From Nocardioides sp. (GTDB lineage Bacteria; Actinomycetota; Actinomycetes; Propionibacteriales; Nocardioidaceae), in the NCBI GenBank assembly GCA_030452025.1, contig JAKDNC010000100.1, positions 1 through 9,196 of the forward strand: 9,196 bases of DNA, read 5' to 3'. Of this stretch, positions 5,511-9,196 are shown in pieces (within the stretch, counting starts at the first letter, position 1; every line of letters begins with the position of its first letter). Below the pieces are notes generated by a model. The model was given only the letters and a program-made list of their open reading frames with translations. It searched no databases and had not been told where the DNA came from. Made by a program: the position numbers and the translations under genes.

Positions 5511-8500
5511 CTACCACCAGCGGGCCCCGATCACGAACGTCTTCCTGCTCGGGTTCACGGTCTTGGATCCTGAGTACTTCGCCCGCAGGTGGTTGGCCCC
5601 CCTGTGCAGGTTCCTGCGAAGCACCTTCAGCTTCACTCTCCCGTGGTTCAGGTGGCCCTGGGCGACCTTCTTGGTGCCCTTGTAGAGCGCCACACGGCCG
5701 GTCGGGGTGGTGCCCTTCGCGCTCACCTTGACCTTGACCGGCACGGCGCCCCGCCTCTTGGCGATGATGGGAGCGCCGAGAACCCTGGTGGTCGACTTGA
5801 CCGCCGGAGCCTCGTCACACACGGTGAGCTCCACGTTGTCGACGTACCACCCGTCGAAGCCGTTGCAGCCGTCGCGGCCCATGGCGAACTCGACCTGGAC
5901 GGTGTCACCCGCGACGACGTCGAGCTTCGTGAGGTCGATCTGCGAAGTGCCCCACGAGCCGTGCAGTTCCCCGCCGTCGGTGCCGGAGAAGCCCTCGACA
6001 CCGGCCAACGGGCTGGTGTTTCCGGCGGCCGCGGTCTCCATCACCATGTTCGGGCCGTTGGCGAGGTAGGCGTCGGCTGGCGCGACGGTGAACTCGCCGT
6101 CGTTGACCTTCACCCGCACCGCGCCGCCGTCCCAACCGGACTCGGTGGCGACGTAGTGGTCGAACGAGACGACCGGCTGGACGCCGTCCTCGGGGACGGT
6201 GATCTCCGGGCTGATCAGCGAGTTGGCGCTTGAGATGTCATCGCTGCCCGGGATGCAGTCACCCTCGCTCGGGTCCGGCGCAAAGGCCACACCGTTGTCG
6301 TGGTCCGGTGCGTTGAAGGAGGCCTCCCAGTCGAAGCCCCGGGCAGCGCCCTCGCCGAGCTCCTCCTCCTGGGTCCACTCACCGAAGCCCTCCTCGAACT
6401 TCTCCGAGAACACCGCGCGGGAATCGAATCCCTCGCCACACGGCGAACCGGCCTTGTCGGGAAGCAGCGGCTCGAAGTTGCACTGCACCGGTTCGGTGCG
6501 GAGCTCGACGGCCTTGGTCATCGCGGCCACCTGGGCGCAGTCGCTCGTGGTGATCTTGTCGTTGGAGGGGGTCGAGTCATCCTCCTTGGTGCTGAGCTTG
6601 TTGATCCGCTTCGCGGTCAGGTCGGCGCACGCCGCCTCGAGCGAGTTGGCGTGGTCGGTGAAGTCACTCACCGGCGTCTGGTACTCGTTCATCGCCTTGA
6701 AGTAGATGTTCGCGGCCTTGGTGAGGCCGATGCCCTTGACCGTGGTGCCGTTGTAGGAACCGCCGTCGACGAGCAGCGAGTAGCCGTGGTTCGGCACCGC
6801 GGAGTTGCCGTGCACACCACCGTTGTCGGAGGTGTCGCAGTGGTACTCCGCGTCAGTGACCTTGCCCGGGTCGCCGTAGCAGGTCGGGTTCCACATGTCG
6901 CGGATCGCGCCACCGAAGGCGTTGGACTTCTCGCCGATCAGCCAGCGGTAGGAGTCGGCCTTGTCGGCGGCGTCGGTGTCCTTGACCGTGACGTTGAGTG
7001 AACCGGCCGACTTGAACTTGACGCCGTCGGCCTTGGTGACCATGGCGCCGTACAGGTCAGACTCGCCGGAGACCGAGACAGGCGCACCGTCGACGTTGTT
7101 GCCGAAGATGATGCCGGTCGCGCCGGCAGCCTCGGCGTTGGCGACCTTCGTGGTGAAGGCGCAGGTGCCACGGTCGACGTAGGCCCATTTGCCGGAGACC
7201 GCGTCAGCGTTCTCGAACGGGGAACACCCATCGGTGGCCTCGGGGCCGTCGGCGTTCTCGGCGTCCTCGGCGACGACCACGTCGGTGGTGACGCCCTCCT
7301 TGTCGAACGTCGGGCCGAAGGATGCGGCGGCCGCGCCGGCGCAGGGTCCGGCGACGTCGGCGGGGGAGTTGATGGTGACCCCGATGCCGCCGCGGGTGTG
7401 CGAGGAGCACAGCCCGACGGGACGGGTGAGGTTGAGGTTGCCCTCGTCCTCGTCGAGGCGGCCGTTGATCAGGTCGACTGTCTCGCCCCAGATGTCGGAG
7501 TAGGACTCGTTGAGTGCCCCGGCCTGCCACTGGTAGACGAGCGCGTGGGTGTACTCCGTGTAGGCGTGACCCCACTCGTGGGCCACCACGTCGTCGGAGG
7601 AGACGCCGTCGCAGTAGTTGGTGGTCTGGCCGTTCCAGTTGGCGTTCGGGCACTGGATCGCGGGGTCGTTGTTGATGGTCAACATCTTCGCCCCCTCGCC
7701 GTCGTAGGAGTCGCGGTCGAAGGCGTTCCGGAAGAACCAGTACGCCTCGCCGGTGGAGCGGACCATGCTCTCCTGGTCGGAGTTGAGGTCGCCGGGAAGG
7801 TCATCGCCCTCCTCCCAGACCTGGGTGAGGTTGCGGTCCTCGTCGGCCTCGAAGAGCACCCGGTCGAGGGCGTTGTCGATCATCGAGTAGCGGTTGACCG
7901 GTTTGCCGTATTCAGCGGAGACGAACACCATGTCGCGGATGTTCGTCCCGTTGGTGACCTCGACGCGCCAGACGAGCTGGTTCGTGCCCTTGGTGCCCTT
8001 GACCAGGCCGGTGCGGTAGACCATCAGCTCGGCGTCGACGGTCTTGAGGCCCGAGGTGTCGGCCTTGCCGTCGTCGCCGGGCGGGTGTGCCTTCACATTG
8101 CGTACGGCGCGGGCGCCCGCCTCGGCCTCGGAGAAGGCGGGGTCGACGCCGACGTCGATGTCGGGCACGACCTCCCCGTTCACGCTGGTGAGGTCGCCGT
8201 TGGAGTCGACGTGCGCGCGCAGCAGGGAGCCGAAGACCGGCAGCCCCTTGAACTCCTGGACGTAGTTGATCGTCGTGTCGCCGTTGCTCTTCGTGACGCT
8301 GTCACGGACCAGCTCTTTGCGGGGGGCGCCGAAGGCGCTCGCGTACTTGTCCATGTAGGCGTCGGCCTTGGCGGCCGGCTTACGGTTCACGTTGGGGAGC
8401 AGGTCACCCTTGGCGGAGGCGCGAATGAACCCGACTTGGCCGGTGGCGTCCTCCTTGCTGATGATCGTGGATCCGTCGGCGCCGGAGCGCATCTGCTGGA

Positions 8501-8615
8501 CCATGGACTTGTCGTCGGGCGCCTGCGCCGGGGAGGCGCTCGCGCTGAGTCCTGGCGCTGCGGCCAGTCCCGCACCCAAGACGGCCAGGGCGATGCCCTG
8601 CCTGAGGAACTTCAC
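5511..8615 (-). CDS. Secreted M4 (thermolysin-type) metalloprotease with inserted PA domain and C-terminal beta domains
   Basis: This is a large exported zinc endopeptidase, 1034 residues from the GTG start at 8615. Residues 1-32 are a signal peptide (KFLRQG, hydrophobic core, cleavage near ASA or AQA). About 35-225 is the fungalysin/thermolysin-type propeptide. The catalytic part carries HEWGH at 346-350, the third zinc ligand Glu370 in NESYSD, and the late motif DNGGVHGNS with His602, as in thermolysin's DNGGVHINS. Between Glu370 and His602 lies an extra segment; about 443-545 looks like a PA domain (protease-associated), with GKWAYVDRGTCAF and ATGIIFGN. The M4 C-terminal helices end near 670. 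About 735-935 is a MAM-like jelly-roll domain (GFDGWYVDNVEL near its end). About 940-1030 is a very basic Ig-like domain. There is no sortase motif. The GTG is preferred over an in-frame GTG at 8651 because GGAGGG lies 7 nt upstream and the signal peptide begins there. The substrate cannot be told from sequence. Confidence 0.93.
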   Translation of the reverse strand: MKFLRQGIALAVLGAGLAAAPGLSASASPAQAPDDKSMVQQMRSGADGSTIISKEDATGQVGFIRASAKGDLLPNVNRKPAAKADAYMDKYASAFGAPRKELVRDSVTKSNGDTTINYVQEFKGLPVFGSLLRAHVDSNGDLTSVNGEVVPDIDVGVDPAFSEAEAGARAVRNVKAHPPGDDGKADTSGLKTVDAELMVYRTGLVKGTKGTNQLVWRVEVTNGTNIRDMVFVSAEYGKPVNRYSMIDNALDRVLFEADEDRNLTQVWEEGDDLPGDLNSDQESMVRSTGEAYWFFRNAFDRDSYDGEGAKMLTINNDPAIQCPNANWNGQTTNYCDGVSSDDVVAHEWGHAYTEYTHALVYQWQAGALNESYSDIWGETVDLINGRLDEDEGNLNLTRPVGLCSSHTRGGIGVTINSPADVAGPCAGAAAASFGPTFDKEGVTTDVVVAEDAENADGPEATDGCSPFENADAVSGKWAYVDRGTCAFTTKVANAEAAGATGIIFGNNVDGAPVSVSGESDLYGAMVTKADGVKFKSAGSLNVTVKDTDAADKADSYRWLIGEKSNAFGGAIRDMWNPTCYGDPGKVTDAEYHCDTSDNGGVHGNSAVPNHGYSLLVDGGSYNGTTVKGIGLTKAANIYFKAMNEYQTPVSDFTDHANSLEAACADLTAKRINKLSTKEDDSTPSNDKITTSDCAQVAAMTKAVELRTEPVQCNFEPLLPDKAGSPCGEGFDSRAVFSEKFEEGFGEWTQEEELGEGAARGFDWEASFNAPDHDNGVAFAPDPSEGDCIPGSDDISSANSLISPEITVPEDGVQPVVSFDHYVATESGWDGGAVRVKVNDGEFTVAPADAYLANGPNMVMETAAAGNTSPLAGVEGFSGTDGGELHGSWGTSQIDLTKLDVVAGDTVQVEFAMGRDGCNGFDGWYVDNVELTVCDEAPAVKSTTRVLGAPIIAKRRGAVPVKVKVSAKGTTPTGRVALYKGTKKVAQGHLNHGRVKLKVLRRNLHRGANHLRAKYSGSKTVNPSRKTFVIGARWW

Positions 8616-8622
8616 TGTGATG

Positions 8623-8628
8623 CCCTCC
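8623..8628 (-). promoter_or_regulatory. Ribosome binding site deciding the protease start
   Basis: GGAGGG on the minus strand is 7 nt upstream of GTG 8615. It places the start 12 codons inside the longest open frame and directly at a standard signal peptide. Confidence 0.8.
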
Positions 8629-8664
8629 AGATTTAGTTGTTCCGAGGTCACGTCGGAGTGTGCA

Positions 8665-8680
8665 CATGACGTGGGTCACA
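8665..8680. promoter_or_regulatory. CRP/GlxR-like half-matching dyad upstream of the protease
   Basis: CATGACGTGGGTCACA matches eight of the ten defined positions of the CRP-family pattern TGTGA-N6-TCACA. It overlaps the proposed -10 of the protease promoter. Around it are other inverted repeats: CACGTC/GACGTG (8649-8654, 8668-8673), AGTGTG/CACACT (8657-8662, 8677-8682) and the perfect palindrome TGTGCACA (8659-8666). Some regulator may bind here; which one is uncertain. Confidence 0.35.
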
Positions 8681-8706
8681 CTAGGAGTCCGGCTGGTCGG
8701 GGTCCA
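8678..8706 (-). promoter_or_regulatory. Candidate promoter of the M4 protease gene
   Basis: On the minus strand TGGACC (8706-8701) and TAGTGT (8683-8678) are separated by 17 bp, fitting a primary-sigma promoter with a weak -35. Transcription would start near 8671 and give a leader of about 55 nt. Confidence 0.4.
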
Positions 8707-8802
8707 CACCATCCGCAATTTTTCTTGTTACAACTCGGTTGCACTGGACATCTGTTGCTGAAACGTCCACGAGTGACCTGATGCCTGTTCGGCGACACGC
8801 AT

Positions 8803-8841
8803 CCTGTGATCCCTGTGACTGGAGTGGCGATCACCTAGGGT
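8803..8841 (+). promoter_or_regulatory. Candidate ftsK promoter region with repeats
   Basis: TAGGGT at 8836-8841 fits an actinobacterial -10 and would start transcription at or beside the ATG at 8849, giving a leaderless or nearly leaderless mRNA. Just upstream, CCTGTGA occurs twice (8803-8809 and 8812-8818), and GTGATC (8806-8811) is an inverted match to GATCAC (8829-8834). No strong -35 and no good ribosome site are visible. The rest of the 233-bp intergenic region holds only an A/T-rich patch near 8716-8733. Confidence 0.35.
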
Positions 8842-8848
8842 TCTGGAC

Positions 8849-9196
8849 ATGGCGACCCGTACGTCTTCCCCGCCGGGTTCGCGGAGCAAGAGCACGTCTG
8901 CAAAGACAACCTCGAGTTCCCGATCCCGGAGTGCCGGCAGCCAGGCCAAGCGAAAGCCGACGCCGAAGCGCAAGCCCTCAGCGGCCAAGCGCCCGGCCCC
9001 TCGAGCTGTTCGTAGTGGACCTGGCCCTGTTGCACGCGCGTTTGCGACCGTGGGTCGCGGCATCGCCGCGATCTGGCTCGGCGTCGCGCACGCCTTGGGT
9101 GCCACCGCGCGCTCCATCGGCAGCAGCGCACGCGAGCTGGAACCGGCGCAGCGACGTGACGGTGCCGGCCTGTTCCTGTGCGGTCTGGCGGTGGTC
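8849..9196 (+). CDS. ftsK: Probable FtsK/SpoIIIE DNA translocase, N-terminal 116 residues (runs off the window)
   Basis: The frame is open from ATG 8849 to the right edge. The first 60 residues are a basic Ser/Arg/Lys/Pro-rich cytoplasmic tail (SKSTSAKTTSSSRSRSAG, KRKPTPKRKPSAAKRP). They are followed by an ARAFATVGRGIAAIWLGVAHALG segment and then SARELEPAQRRDGAGLFLCGLAVV, which begins the first membrane span. This arrangement, especially the ARxLxPxxRRDGxGL stretch before a hydrophobic segment, is what I recall of actinobacterial FtsK proteins. These anchor at the septum and pump chromosomal DNA with a C-terminal ATPase motor. The motor domain is outside the window, so the assignment rests on the N-terminus alone. 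The gene is divergent from the M4 protease gene. Confidence 0.75.
   Translation, partial: MATRTSSPPGSRSKSTSAKTTSSSRSRSAGSQAKRKPTPKRKPSAAKRPAPRAVRSGPGPVARAFATVGRGIAAIWLGVAHALGATARSIGSSARELEPAQRRDGAGLFLCGLAVV

Noticed and set aside
5450..5731. Short plus-strand frames at the 3' end of the protease gene
   Set aside because: They are antisense to the protease C-terminus, have no supported start site and show no family resemblance.
7398..8636. Long plus-strand open frame (412 codons) opposite the protease gene
   Set aside because: It is antisense to a well-supported M4 protease. Its translation is low-complexity Val/Gly/Asp-rich and matches no family I recognise, as expected of a high-GC mirror frame.
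8616..8651. Twelve-codon N-terminal extension of the protease from GTG 8651
   Set aside because: GGAGGG followed by GTG at 8615 and an immediate signal peptide give a much better start.

Overview
The window is high-GC DNA with dense coding, several GTG/TTG starts and probable leaderless genes. It looks like an actinobacterial chromosome. The cydA-cydB-cydD order, the mycobacterial-type CydA, the BlaI/M56 pair and the N-terminus of an actinobacterial FtsK fit Propionibacteriales, perhaps a Nocardioides relative. The genus is an inference, since there is no rRNA or other marker here.

Layout. Positions 1-4035 (minus strand) hold a compact operon for a cytochrome bd quinol oxidase. cydA (TTG start) is followed after 24 bp by cydB. 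cydB overlaps cydD, the ABC exporter subunit needed for bd assembly, by an ATGA; cydD runs off the left edge. A 97-bp divergent region (4036-4132) separates cydA from a plus-strand pair: a BlaI/MecI/CopY-family winged-helix repressor (4133-4516) and an M56 (BlaR1-like) membrane zinc peptidase (4527-5399). Two similar 17-bp dyads of the form TAYTNC-N5-GTAGTA lie back to back in that region, so the BlaI-type protein may control its own operon and the oxidase operon. The M56 gene converges, across a strongly structured 111-bp gap, on a large secreted M4 (thermolysin-type) metalloprotease on the minus strand (5511-8615). This protease carries a PA domain inserted inside its catalytic region, then a jelly-roll domain and a basic Ig-like domain. 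A 233-bp divergent promoter region follows. The first 116 codons of a probable ftsK run off the right edge.

The most unusual structure is inside cydD. Four tandem copies of a 31-bp unit (about 20 bp conserved, 11 bp variable; 474-597) sit in the linker between the membrane and ATPase domains. Because 31 is not a multiple of 3, the copies are read in all three frames. The only copy read in the frame where the consensus would give a TGA stop is the one mutated at that codon. This suggests a repeat element accommodated within a living gene.

How the genes work together: CydA/CydB form the oxygen-reducing oxidase and CydD (with CydC, not in view) supports its haem assembly. The BlaI/M56 pair is a candidate signal-responsive switch for the block. 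The M4 protease and FtsK appear to be unrelated neighbours. No tRNA, rRNA, CRISPR array, insertion sequence or prophage gene was seen. No gene-free stretch exceeds 300 bp.
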